A stretch of 64,000 nucleotides of DNA, taken from positions 1-64,000 of the forward strand of contig CAZWDL010000018.1 in the NCBI GenBank assembly GCA_964632995.1. Direction: 5' to 3'. Source of the stretch: CAZWDL01 sp964632995. Its GTDB lineage: Bacteria; Bacteroidota; Bacteroidia; Chitinophagales; Saprospiraceae. The stretch's first letter is position 1. Each line of letters opens with the position of its first letter. A program made the translations under genes and the position numbers. Below, piece after piece: positions 1 through 9,336 of the stretch. Under the pieces are notes generated by a model, which was given only the letters and a program-made list of their open reading frames with translations, was not told the DNA's origin and did not search any database.

Positions 1-96
1 CAAAGGTCGGGCTTGCAGCATGGCTGGACAATATGGGGTTGCTCGGACGCTTACGCACCAACTGCATAACTGAATTTTCCGGAGAGGTATTCTTGA

Positions 97-381
97 GCGA
101 TTTTCCGCTTTAGAGCCTTCGGATATTTTTGCCGGCTTTTAGTTCTTTTCACAATTAAGTGGGTTTTAACCCTTAGATATGTAAACCTATTTCAGGACAA
201 GACACATTATCTGAATGGAGATGTTGCTCACACTCGTAAGGGATATGGAACCGTTCTGGTAAAGAGTGGACACATAGAACAGAAACGAAAAGAATATAGG
301 GAGACAGTTGCAAAGAGACGAGAATTTGTCAAGAAAACTGGGGAAGTAAATATCTCTTGTCAGGGGCTTTTGAAAAGATGA
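97..381 (+). pseudogene. possible gene relic, unrecognised
   Basis: This is an open stretch of about 94 codons without any ATG. It is closed by TGA at 379-381, with an upstream in-frame stop at 94-96. The second half reads like real protein: a basic, helical-looking segment with words such as HTRKGYGTVLVKSG and ending in CQGLLKR. The first part, rich in Phe and Leu, looks random. I do not recognise the family. It may be the 3' remainder of a gene whose start has been lost, and it lies in a stretch with other broken genes. Low confidence. Confidence 0.25.
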
Positions 382-583
382 CTACGGCAGACTGACACCT
401 AGCGGCTCGTCGTTCCATTATGAGTACGTTTTGAAGGATCACATCTGCCCGCCGAAGCTTGATCAAGACTATAGAATCCTCATAAATTTGTTTGGAACGG
501 TATATTCAAGCGTACTTGCGGGTAGGGCGGGAGGGGCCCTCAGTCGGCAACGAGGAACTCTTGAACGAGAGCGCGGTAAATAA
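374..583 (+). pseudogene. RHS-core motif relic
   Basis: The frame open from 374 to the TAA at 581-583 contains the peptide FHYEYVLKDH at about 416-445. Bacteroidota RHS-repeat proteins typically carry YEY-LKDHLGNTR just ahead of the RHS core. Here the sequence after KDH no longer continues as LGNTR, so only a few codons of the family word survive. Together with the larger RHS fragment at 1646-2506 it suggests that an RHS gene once spanned this area and has been eroded or rearranged. The match is short and could be coincidental. Confidence 0.3.
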
Positions 584-630
584 ATAGTCCTGTAGCCGGA
601 AACGATTGTTCCTCAAAAACCGTTATTTTT

Positions 631-924
631 ATGTTTAGTACATCAAAATCAATGCTTATGAGCGCTGCTGAGATCAGAGCCGAACTTCACCGACTTATCG
701 ACCAGCTGGATGAACGCTTTCTCAAAGCTGTTTTTATGATGGTGAGTGTTTATCAGAAACCCGAGAAGGACCCTCTTGAGGACCTTATGGTTCCGGGGCT
801 TCCCGGTACTGAAGAGGAGATCGAAACTAGTATAGAAAAAGCGGAAGAACAAATAGCTAGCGAGGAATATTACACCATCGATGAAGTAAGAGAAAAGGCG
901 ACGCAATGGTTCAATACAAAGTAA
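631..924 (+). CDS. antitoxin-like protein of a RelBE/ParDE-type pair
   Basis: This encodes 97 residues, acidic in the second half, ending in a Glu-rich segment and YTIDEVREKATQWF. A small acidic protein of this kind directly ahead of a RelE/ParE-like toxin is the usual antitoxin layout, in which the C-terminus binds the toxin and the N-terminus often binds the promoter. The N-terminal part (AAEIRAELHRLIDQLDE) is helical, but I cannot name its DNA-binding fold. The reading frame overlaps the downstream gene by 19 bases. ATG at 631 is used; ATGs at 652 and 658 are alternatives. The role is inferred mainly from the neighbour. Confidence 0.7.
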   Translation: MFSTSKSMLMSAAEIRAELHRLIDQLDERFLKAVFMMVSVYQKPEKDPLEDLMVPGLPGTEEEIETSIEKAEEQIASEEYYTIDEVREKATQWFNTK

Positions 925-1229
925 TAACCGTTGCCCAGGCGCTGAATCAATTGCAGCGAATCATTGAATACATTGAAGAGAATGACTCAGAAAGCCGTGC
1001 GAAAATAGTCTACGATGGAATCATCGAAGCTATAGAGTCATTCCAAACGATGCCCTACCGCAATCCCGTTTACCGTACCGTAAGAAAGAAAAAACACGAG
1101 TATCGCTACCAACCACAATGGTCATTTAACATTATTTACAGGATAGAAAATGATCCACCGGTGGTATATGTAGTGACTATTACTAACGCCGCACGAGGCT
1201 CTTCATCGATAGAATCCCTACTGGAATGA
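906..1229 (+). CDS. RelE/ParE-family toxin
   Basis: The 107-residue product has the RelE/ParE toxin layout: an N-terminal helix pair (ALNQLQRIIEYIEEN), a central basic strand region (RTVRKKKHEYRY) and a C-terminal VVYVVTITNAARG strand. Members either cleave mRNA on the ribosome (RelE) or poison gyrase (ParE); the sequence alone does not decide which. The gene starts inside the end of the antitoxin gene (19-base overlap), implying translational coupling and co-transcription. The length is usual for the family and no damage is visible. Confidence 0.75.
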   Translation: MVQYKVITVAQALNQLQRIIEYIEENDSESRAKIVYDGIIEAIESFQTMPYRNPVYRTVRKKKHEYRYQPQWSFNIIYRIENDPPVVYVVTITNAARGSSSIESLLE

Positions 1230-1645
1230 TAGGGGTAAGCATCCCGCCCGCTCACCGGGCCTATATTTACATAATACACAGTTATGGTCATCCCTTCAGG
1301 CGCCGATAACTGCATTATGTAAAATAGCCCGGCGCCTGCCCGCTCGTTTAGCAACCCTCATCCCAAGCTAACTCGCCGCTTCCACCCTCCTCGATCCCGC
1401 TAAGGCGGAATCGATCCTCGTCGCCGACCGATAACGCTTACCCGCATTCCCTCGCTGTTATCGGCCGTCGACAAGGTGACTGAGCGATTTTTGCGATAGC
1501 AAAATGAATGTCCGGGGGACATTCAAGCGAAGGAACCGCGAAGCGGGTGGGCGGGTCCCACTTATTGATTTTTTTCTTTTAACTGAGGCATGTTTTTAAC
1601 TGAAAACGTCGTTAGAAGGACGGTGTAAAGCGGCGAGTTCTTTGA
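1230..1645. other. gene-free stretch with palindromes
   Basis: No convincing gene is seen here between the toxin gene and the RHS fragment. It holds the long inverted repeat at 1255-1332 and a second, shorter one (CCGATAAC at 1428-1435 against GTTATCGG at 1457-1464). The rest is G+C-rich and of low coding character. The stretch is probably eroded accessory DNA. Confidence 0.5.
1255..1332. repeat. 78-bp imperfect palindrome
   Basis: The left arm (1255-1285) and right arm (1305-1332) are inverted copies. CCGGGC, then CTATATTTACATAAT, then CAGTTAT on the left pair with ATAACTG, ATTATGT and AAAATAGCCCGG on the right, with a two-base bulge and a loop of about 20 bases. Near-identical direct words (CCYGCCCGCTC at 1243-1253 and 1335-1345) flank it. 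It could form a strong hairpin and may be a small non-autonomous element (MITE/REP-like) or a terminator behind the toxin gene. Confidence 0.65.
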
Positions 1646-2506
1646 AGTGAAAGGGGTGTAGAGGGGAACAATTACCGGTATAATGGCAAGGAGATCAATG
1701 AAGATTTTGAGCTGGGGTGGTATGATTATGGGGCAAGGTGGCTGGATCCAGCTATCGGGCGGTGGAATGCTGTTGACCCCTTGGCAGCGGATTTTGCAGG
1801 GTGGTCGCCATTCTCATACACGTTTAATAATCCGATACGATTTATTGCCCCTGACGGTCGAGCACCTGCACAACCAGATGACTGGGTAAAAACCTCCAGT
1901 GGCGCTATAGTGTATGATTCTAAAGTAACGGACAAGGCGAGTGCTCAGGAACGCTACGGGGCCAGTGCGCAGTACATTGGTGAATCTGCCGTATTCCAAG
2001 ATGGCAGTGGCAATCAGGTTTCTTTGAATGGAAATGGCCGAATCACCCAGGCTTCCTTCCTCAATACAATAGAAGTTTCAGCAAGCAGAACAGAAAGTGG
2101 ATTAGGTGTGGCTAGTGATGTAGCAAGCAAACTCGATCTTGCAACAGGGGCAAATACTGCTCTGGTTCAAGGGGCTATTGCTTTGTCCGGGGGAAATACC
2201 GCCCAATATGCAGATGGACTTACTACACTTGGAAAGGGAATAAAATTATTAGGACGAGCAACGGGTATCACTAGTATAGCTGATTCAGTTTCTGACGTTT
2301 ACAATAACCCTACAGCAGGTAATACCCTGAAGCTCGCTTTTGATGTTGGAGTAACCATAGCTAAAATAAATCCTGTAACTGGTATAGTAATTGGTGCTTT
2401 AGAGGTCACTGGAGCTAAAGACAATGCTGCTATCACTATAGATAGAGCTGTTGAAAATATCCAGTACAGCAACTGGTTGAATGCTCAAACAATAAAAATA
2501 AAGTAG
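1646..2506 (+). pseudogene. RHS repeat-associated core and C-terminal tip, 5'-truncated
   Basis: The frame is open from 1646 (stop at 1643-1645). It begins with the RHS core signature: NNYRYNGKEINEDF, then LGWYDYGARWLDPAIGRW, NAVDPLA and NNPIRFIAPDGRAP. The repeat-rich body of an RHS protein, normally hundreds of residues upstream, is absent. After the core come about 200 variable residues (the tip), including Gly/Ala-rich hydrophobic stretches such as VTIAKINPVTGIVIGALEV. RHS tips of polymorphic toxin systems often carry toxins; the hydrophobic tip would fit a membrane-active one, but that is inference. An internal ATG at 1781 could still express the tip. The next gene starts two bases downstream. 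Confidence 0.8.
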
Positions 2507-2507
2507 G

Positions 2508-2894
2508 ATGAATTTAATCAGTAAAGTACTAGCTGGAATTTACCATTTTTATGCAGATGGGGACTTAAAAACGCTATCAGGATTAAATCTATTTATTGCC
2601 AAGCTAGCTCTAACAGCACCTTTAGTTATATTAGGAGTGTTCATTGTTGGTACAATAAGCGATTTTATGAATGTGGAGTCTCGCCAATTTCTGCCAAATG
2701 GTAAGCTTTCCTCCTTTTTGTTTTTCATGCTATTTTATCCAACCATACACTTCCTTTCGGCAAGTAAGGAGGAGTTGTTGAAGTTCATTGAGCAAACGGA
2801 GGAAAAGGAGCTGAAAAAGTATTATCAGTACTTTGTTTACATCTTAGTAGCGTCAGGAGCCCTATTCGTGGTAGCAGTACTCATTGTCAAATAA
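2508..2894 (+). CDS. small membrane protein, candidate RHS-tip immunity protein
   Basis: The product is 128 residues with three hydrophobic segments (about residues 28-50, 65-85 and 105-127) and a charged loop (KEELLKFIEQTEEKELKKYY). The ATG begins two bases after the stop of the RHS-tip frame, so the two are almost certainly co-transcribed. In polymorphic toxin systems the gene immediately after the toxin tip usually encodes its immunity protein, and a membrane immunity protein would suit a membrane-targeting tip. No named domain is recognised. The function is inferred from position only. Confidence 0.6.
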   Translation: MNLISKVLAGIYHFYADGDLKTLSGLNLFIAKLALTAPLVILGVFIVGTISDFMNVESRQFLPNGKLSSFLFFMLFYPTIHFLSASKEELLKFIEQTEEKELKKYYQYFVYILVASGALFVVAVLIVK

Positions 2895-3414
2895 ATGTTA
2901 TTTTTTACTTTTCAGTTGACGGCTCGGGCTTACTTTTTGGCATATTGAGGTTTCCAACTTTAATGCATGAGGGAAGTTGTTTTCAGTTTCGGCCCTAATG
3001 CCAACCTACCTACTTTCATTGCATTATGGCAGGCAAATGCGCAGGTGCGCCAGCATCACCTTTAGTACCACAGGTAAAGAATTCATATTTTATTGAGCAT
3101 CAAAACTCAGGGAGTAAATTCGGGTATCGCGAAGCAGCGCTCAAGGATTTACCCGCCCAGGCTTGGCCGGGCCGCGGGATAAGGGGGCTAGGGTAAAGAC
3201 ACTCGACCAACAGGCTCCACCCCATCTTTTCCAGCCAAAACAAAAGCAGGAAAACAGACGAGAGAGAACTTTCCAGCTACGGACCACTCTTTTCTTCCCG
3301 CTCCTCCATTGCGGAATGGAATTCCGCGTTCCGGCCGCGCTGACAGCCGTGCCGGCCTGCTGCTCTTACCGTGAGGAGGGAAAGATATGCCGGTTCCACG
3401 CCAGGTTCCTCTTG
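2895..3414. other. gene-free stretch
   Basis: About 520 bases lie between the candidate immunity gene and the end of the XRE-ImmA gene. Open frames here (for example 3188-3418 on the minus strand) are Arg/Pro/Gly-rich without family features and are not accepted. A G+C-rich segment with CCCGCCCAGG-type words (about 3150-3190) resembles non-coding repeats elsewhere at this end of the window. I see nothing else. Confidence 0.4.
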
Positions 3415-4467
3415 TCATACCACCATCCTCAAATTATCTCTGAATTCCGATATACTAACATTGGCCAGCGCCGCCGCCTTGGCGATGCTGATCAATTCCT
3501 CCGCAACACCCTTGTAGAGCAACTGCTCAAAACGCCCGGAGTGTTCCTTTCCCTCATAGACACCCCATCCTTTTTCCAGCTTCCGGTCAGGCTCCGCGTT
3601 GACAAATTCAAAAAAGCGACGAAAAGTGGATTTACTGATCACCCCCAACTCGAAGGCCCTGTAAACGATGGCCTGTACCGAAATGCCAGAGTATTCCTTT
3701 ATCTCAATCAGCTCATTGATTGAAAGGCGCCCCCTTTTCTCTCCCAGCTCATGCAGCAGCACAGACCTGGGCATCATCATACTTCCGGCAAAGCGATGAC
3801 AAAGGCGCTCTTTTTGCTTTTCAGTAAGCCCCGGAGCAAAAGACAACACCAGGCGCCCAAGCTCGTGCAGGGCAGTGAAGCGTTTGCGTACATTATCAAA
3901 ATGCCGGTTGACTACAATCACCGGTACATTCCCCTGTACGGTGGTTGATAATCCATCAAAATCCGGATCCGCCTCTACTTCGATCAACTTAATGCCTTTA
4001 CCTTCCAGCATTTCAAATATATTCGGAAGGGGATTAAAGCCCAATTCCCAGTAATCCAGCAATTCGATCGCTGCTTCTTCTACCTCTTCCCCGCTGCTGA
4101 TCAGCTTTCCTGCAATCGGGTTTTCAAAACCAGTCTGGATATTCATCAACTCCTCGAGCTCCAAATAGCGTTCCAAACGATCGGCGACATCCGCCTTCAG
4201 CGCCGCTAATTTTTTTCCCCGCAAGGAAGAGCGTTTGCGAAATTCCACTTGCTCAAGGGATACGGTTAGCGGCCGGAAGAAGTAATCGGGCTTCAAATTG
4301 AATATTTCACTCAACCGGATCAGTATCGGACTATCCGGTAGCATTTGACCGTTTTCGTACTTACTGACTGCCTGCTTGGTTATGCCCAACTGCTCCGCCA
4401 GCGCCTGCTGACTGAGCCCGGCCTTGGCGCGGGCGGCTTTCAGCCGTTGTGCAAAAATTTCTTTCAT
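3415..4467 (-). CDS. XRE-family regulator with ImmA/IrrE domain, altered HExxH
   Basis: This 350-residue protein carries an N-terminal helix-turn-helix (RLKAARAKAGLSQQALAEQL, then ITKQAVSKYENG) at residues 5-60 and an ImmA/IrrE-type peptidase domain at about 150-260. The family zinc motif HExxH appears as ALHELGRLVL: His and Glu are present, but the second His is Arg (CGC instead of CAC or CAT). Downstream HRFAGSMMMPR matches the conserved segment after the active site. ImmA-type proteins cleave partner repressors during stress or mobile-element induction; loss of a zinc ligand suggests a regulatory-only or weakened enzyme. Start at 4467 is preferred over 4491, because the upstream inverted repeat lies at 4474-4513. 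Confidence 0.88.
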   Translation of the reverse strand: MKEIFAQRLKAARAKAGLSQQALAEQLGITKQAVSKYENGQMLPDSPILIRLSEIFNLKPDYFFRPLTVSLEQVEFRKRSSLRGKKLAALKADVADRLERYLELEELMNIQTGFENPIAGKLISSGEEVEEAAIELLDYWELGFNPLPNIFEMLEGKGIKLIEVEADPDFDGLSTTVQGNVPVIVVNRHFDNVRKRFTALHELGRLVLSFAPGLTEKQKERLCHRFAGSMMMPRSVLLHELGEKRGRLSINELIEIKEYSGISVQAIVYRAFELGVISKSTFRRFFEFVNAEPDRKLEKGWGVYEGKEHSGRFEQLLYKGVAEELISIAKAAALANVSISEFRDNLRMVV

Positions 4468-4473
4468 AATGAT

Positions 4474-4513
4474 TGGTTGACTTAATTGCAATATAAAAAC
4501 AAAAAGTCAACCA
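4474..4513. promoter_or_regulatory. probable operator of the XRE-ImmA gene
   Basis: A perfect 10-bp inverted repeat, TGGTTGACTT (4474-4483) and AAGTCAACCA (4504-4513), encloses an A+T-rich 20-base spacer. It lies just upstream of the ATG at 4467 of the helix-turn-helix gene. Such arms at a regulator's own promoter usually mean autoregulation. The assignment is inferred from position and symmetry. Confidence 0.65.
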
Positions 4514-4568
4514 GTCAGGTTGCTTGGGCTTTAAATAAAAAGGGAGACAGGCCGAGATGGTGGGGGAC

Positions 4569-4707
4569 GGTAAATTTTGAATGAAGGCCGGGCTTGGCTG
4601 CTTCGTGAGGCATATCGCTTTCGCTGCAGCGGGCCTCCTGGTTTCTTTTTTCCCGGTTTTGAACTACGGTTCTAGCGGGGTCCTAAAAAAGACGGGATCA
4701 GCTCCCC
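4569..4707 (+). repeat. repeat copy A flanking the 5079-5837 gene
   Basis: It begins GGTAAATTTTGAATGAAGGCCGG and ends AAAAAAGACGGGATCAGCTCCCC. Copy B (5946-6082) has the same two ends, about 122 bases apart in both, but a different middle. The end motif AAAAAAGACGGGATC recurs at 5031 and, inverted, near 39328. Confidence 0.55.
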
Positions 4708-4763
4708 GGCAGTTAAGGCCGGAGCACGGCTATTAAGGGTTCTTCTGACTCCTCACCCCCCGG

Positions 4764-4826
4764 CCCCCTCTCCTCAGCGAGTACGTCTGAGGTAAGGCTG
4801 AAAATTTTTGTTTTGAGGAGAGGGGG
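4764..4826. repeat. 13-bp inverted repeat
   Basis: CCCCCTCTCCTCA (4764-4776) is perfectly complementary to TGAGGAGAGGGGG (4814-4826), with a 37-base loop. It lies in a gene-free, repeat-rich stretch (4514-5078) and has no T-run, so a terminator role is doubtful. Confidence 0.55.
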
Positions 4827-4967
4827 AGCTGAGAAAACCCGTTCCTTTCGTTTTCAGATGTAAATTTGTGAGTGCTGGAGTCAAAAGCGGATTAAAGCTA
4901 TTAAGCTTTTTTCCTTACTACCCTTTGAGCAAAACAAAGCTCCCCGCACCCCATGAGCAAAGTCCTC

Positions 4968-5044
4968 ATCCCGTCTTTTTTATTTCGGCGGCCAGACGGA
5001 CCTTCCGGGTTTTCTCCAGCCGCCGGAACAAAAAAAGACGGGAT
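4968..5044. repeat. long hairpin built from the GACGGGAT repeat
   Basis: The left arm ATCCCGTCTTTTTT plus TTCGGCGGC (4968-4992) pairs with GCCGCCGGAA plus AAAAAAGACGGGAT (5019-5044), leaving a loop of about 26 bases. It sits just beyond the 3' end of the minus-strand gene ending at 5079 and could terminate its transcript. The arms share the dispersed AAAAAAGACGGGAT motif. Confidence 0.6.
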
Positions 5045-5078
5045 CTGCCCCCGGAAGTTAAGGGCAAAACTCCCAAAG

Positions 5079-5837
5079 TCAAGAGCTACTCCCCCCGATA
5101 TTCTCCTCCCGCATTTTTTCCCGCGTTTTTTCGTACTCCTCCTCATCCACGATCTTGCCGTGCGCCTCACCGATGACGAAGATGGGGCGCGTCGGCAGCG
5201 GCACATCGCCGATGGTCGGATTTTCTTCCAGGCGGACCGGATCTCCCAAATCTTCCCCTTTCCAGCTGGCTTCGGAGGATTTGATGATAAAGAGCTGCTC
5301 CGTTATAAAGACTGCTTCCTGCCCCCGTGGGGTTGTGAAGGCAAAGCGGATGTCTCCCATGTCGAGGGTCTGTTTGGCTAGCCACTCTCTCAGCCTGACC
5401 AGTGGTTTTAAACGCCAGGTCCACAAAGGCATGGCGGCATTCGCGGCGTTAACCCAGCGGAGCAGGGAGGTGTCCGTCATTTTCATCCTCCATTTCAGTT
5501 GAGGCTCTTTCATTTCGACTTTCAGGTCGTTCGGGCCGGTCCACATCAGGTCGATTTTGGTGAGTTCGTTATGCTCCAGGGCCGGCCCCCACCAGCGCGG
5601 GCAGGTGGTGTTGAGAGAGGGGCCGTCGTTGTAGATCGACCAGTTTCCGTCGGGATCGCAGTGCCATACGGAATGGTAGGGGGCGAAGTCGTTCTCGGGG
5701 AAAACGCGCAGCCCCAGCAGGTGACCCGAGGAAAACGGCAGCATCATGACGCCGTAGCCGCGAAAGTGCTCGTAGCCTTTCCAGGGAGAGGGGCGGACAT
5801 TGCGCTGCAGGTCTTTCAATTCAGTGGCGAGATTCAT
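5079..5837 (-). CDS. hypothetical protein
   Basis: This 252-residue soluble protein was not recognised. It is rich in Trp (GNWSIYNDGP, CPRWWGP, DLMWTGP, LKWRMKM, PLWTWRL), with alternating hydrophobic and polar strands in the first two thirds. A charged C-terminus (EEYEKTREKMREEN) follows. There is no signal peptide or membrane segment. The strand-rich, Trp-rich body might form a lipocalin-like barrel, but no motif proves it. ATG at 5837 is preferred; an upstream ATG at 5924 adds a 29-residue leader of poor coding character. Repeat copies at 4569-4707 and 5946-6082 flank the gene, which might mean it moved as a unit. Confidence 0.6.
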   Translation of the reverse strand: MNLATELKDLQRNVRPSPWKGYEHFRGYGVMMLPFSSGHLLGLRVFPENDFAPYHSVWHCDPDGNWSIYNDGPSLNTTCPRWWGPALEHNELTKIDLMWTGPNDLKVEMKEPQLKWRMKMTDTSLLRWVNAANAAMPLWTWRLKPLVRLREWLAKQTLDMGDIRFAFTTPRGQEAVFITEQLFIIKSSEASWKGEDLGDPVRLEENPTIGDVPLPTRPIFVIGEAHGKIVDEEEYEKTREKMREENIGGSSS

Positions 5838-5945
5838 AATCGGGTTTTGAGTAACGGAATGATACGCGGGCCTCCATAAGGTACTCCTTTTAACGGTGTC
5901 TATCAAGTGTCCCGGGGAACTCACGGCTTCTGGTCATGGGGAGGC

Positions 5946-6082
5946 GGTAAGTTTTGAATAAAGGCCGGATTCGGGCCTGCCTGTTTCGAGTATAAAGGCT
6001 TTCATTGTAGCTTGCCGGCGGACTTTATCCAAAGTTCAGAAGGGCATCCGGCCGCTGCAACAAAAAACGGGATCTGTCCCCC
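5946..6082 (+). repeat. repeat copy B flanking the 5079-5837 gene
   Basis: The start GGTAAGTTTTGAATAAAGGCCGG matches copy A at 21 of 23 positions. The end AAAAAACGGGATCTGTCCCCC matches copy A's end apart from a missing G and a few changes. The interior differs. The gene-free stretch 5838-6269 contains little else apart from the leader of ettA. Confidence 0.5.
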
Positions 6083-6269
6083 ACGATAAGAGCAGATCAC
6101 AACAGCCAAGGGTTATTCAACCTCAGAAGCATTCTACCTGAAGGAAAAAGAAAACTCCATCGAATTCATCGAACTATTTCCTCGCCATGGTTGTATTTAT
6201 TCCCTTGAAATCAAGATATTTGCGCCGGTAAAAGACGGTAACCGAGAACCTTTCAACTTTAATTAATCT

Positions 6270-7949
<1,680 letters not shown>

Positions 7950-7957
7950 GGGTTAAC

Positions 7958-7988
7958 TTGACGGGGTGACTCAAAGTCACCCCGTCAA
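7958..7988. terminator. hairpin between convergent genes
   Basis: Perfect 14-bp arms TTGACGGGGTGACT (7958-7971) and AGTCACCCCGTCAA (7975-7988) with a CAA loop lie nine bases past the ettA stop. The downstream neighbour is convergent. There is no T-run, so this could be a REP-like palindrome acting as a transcript stabiliser or bidirectional terminator. Confidence 0.6.
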
Positions 7989-8046
7989 TCATCGCAGTCA
8001 CCCCGCCGGTTAACCCAACCCAATCTTACCTTTTACGGAGCTGGGT

Positions 8047-9177
8047 TCACTCCAAAATAAAGTCCTCGAAATTAGATTGATCAATAAAAGAGACTTCGCC
8101 TTCAGGATAGGCTTTTGTAAAAGTCTTTGGGACTTTATGCCGTCCCGGTTTCTTCCACTTGATCTCGAACCCTCTAATTTTACCGCCGGATTCTTCCAGG
8201 TAATCGATTTCCTGCTGATCATGGGTGCGCCAAAAGTAACGGTTGGGGCGAATTTGTTTGGCCTGAAGGAACTTCAGGCGTTCTACGATGAGGAAATTTT
8301 CCCAGACGGCGCCCTTGTCCGTCCGCAGTTCCATCGGCTGGTATTGCTGGACGATACTGTTGCGAATGCCGATGTCGTAGAAGTAAACCTTGTGGCGTTT
8401 GCTGATTTCTTTTCTAAGGTTCCGGCTAAATGGCGGTAATCGAAAGATGACAAAAGCTTTTTCCAGTAAATCGATGTATCTTTCTACAGTTCTTGAATCA
8501 ATTCGGAGTGCATTGGCCAGTTCGTGGTAGGAAACCTCCCCTCCGATTTGGAGCGCCAGCAATTGTAACAGCTTGTGTAGTAAATTCGAGTGTTTTAGGT
8601 TTTCAAAGGCGAGGATGTCTTTGTAAAGATATTTGCTGGACAAGTCATCCAGAAGCATTCTGGCATCCTCTTCTGACGCATTCGCAATCTCCGGATAGAG
8701 TCCATAGCGAAGATGGAAATCCAATTGTCCTCTTCTTTCGAGAGGAGAGTAGATGCCCTCCAGTTCCTTATATGAAAGCGGGTAAAGAGTAAAGTTAATA
8801 GATCGTCCGGTAAGCGGCTCACTCGTTCGGTTTGCCAATTCAAAACTGGAGGAACCTGTCGCAATAATCTGCAGGTCCGGGTAAGTGTCGATCAGAATTT
8901 TTAAAACCCTTCCGATATGGCGGATATATTGGGCTTCATCAAATACGACCAGCTGCTTATCTCCGATGTATCTTTTCAAGGTAAGCGGCTCCTGCTCCTC
9001 CAAAGCATTTTTTACAGACTGGATTTCACAATTGAAATAAGCTGACTTTTCCGGGTGTTTGGCTAATATGGAGTTAACCAAGGTTGTCTTACCAACTTGC
9101 CTTGCTCCGTAGATCACGATGACTTTTTTCCTAAACAGCCAGTTTTCAATTTGTACTTGGAGACTCCTTTTTATCAT
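8047..9177 (-). CDS. DUF4143-type AAA ATPase
   Basis: This 376-residue protein has an N-terminal AAA domain with Walker A YGARQVGKTT (about residues 22-31), Walker B LVVFDEAQY and sensor ATGSSSFEL. A winged-helix-like middle follows (SYHELANALRIDSRTVERYI). The C-terminal DUF4143 region has WENFLIVERLKF and a PD-(D/E)xK-like EIDYLEE...FEIKWKK. Such ATPases are widespread in Bacteroidota with unsettled roles. Start at 9177 (MIKRSLQ) fits the family; the longer start at 9228 would read through the duplicated upstream repeat. Confidence 0.88.
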   Translation of the reverse strand: MIKRSLQVQIENWLFRKKVIVIYGARQVGKTTLVNSILAKHPEKSAYFNCEIQSVKNALEEQEPLTLKRYIGDKQLVVFDEAQYIRHIGRVLKILIDTYPDLQIIATGSSSFELANRTSEPLTGRSINFTLYPLSYKELEGIYSPLERRGQLDFHLRYGLYPEIANASEEDARMLLDDLSSKYLYKDILAFENLKHSNLLHKLLQLLALQIGGEVSYHELANALRIDSRTVERYIDLLEKAFVIFRLPPFSRNLRKEISKRHKVYFYDIGIRNSIVQQYQPMELRTDKGAVWENFLIVERLKFLQAKQIRPNRYFWRTHDQQEIDYLEESGGKIRGFEIKWKKPGRHKVPKTFTKAYPEGEVSFIDQSNFEDFILE

Positions 9178-9180
9178 TTC

Positions 9181-9238
9181 TTGCAATTGAATGCAAAAAA
9201 TTACATAAAATTTTGCAATTGAATGCAAAAAGTTACAT
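9181..9238. promoter_or_regulatory. tandem 26-bp repeats upstream of the DUF4143 ATPase
   Basis: TTGCAATTGAATGCAAAAAA followed by TTACAT (9181-9206) is repeated with one change at 9213-9238. The copies are 32 bp apart, about three helical turns. Each contains a near-palindrome, TTGCAATTGAATGCAA. The pair ends four bases from the chosen start codon, so it overlaps the likely promoter or leader and may be a regulator site. Confidence 0.6.
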
Positions 9239-9336
9239 TTTCCATCTCGATTTTTTTAGTGAAAGGGCAAGGACTATTTATCTTACTCCCAGTCTCCCAA
9301 CTACCGACTCAAAACCATCCGACTTAACTCAAGACG

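Noticed and set aside
3188..3418. 76-codon minus-strand frame starting in the stop of the XRE-ImmA gene (ATGA overlap)
   Set aside because: The overlap suggested a coupled partner gene, but the translation is Arg/Gly/Pro-rich and unlike any ImmA-associated target.
5079..5837. possible tocopherol cyclase to complete the 56-60 kb pathway
   Set aside because: The Trp-rich, strand-rich protein was considered, but none of the cyclase words I know are present and it lies 50 kb away among repeats.
9181..9238. CRISPR-like repeats
   Set aside because: There are only two copies with a six-base gap and no cas genes; an operator fits better.
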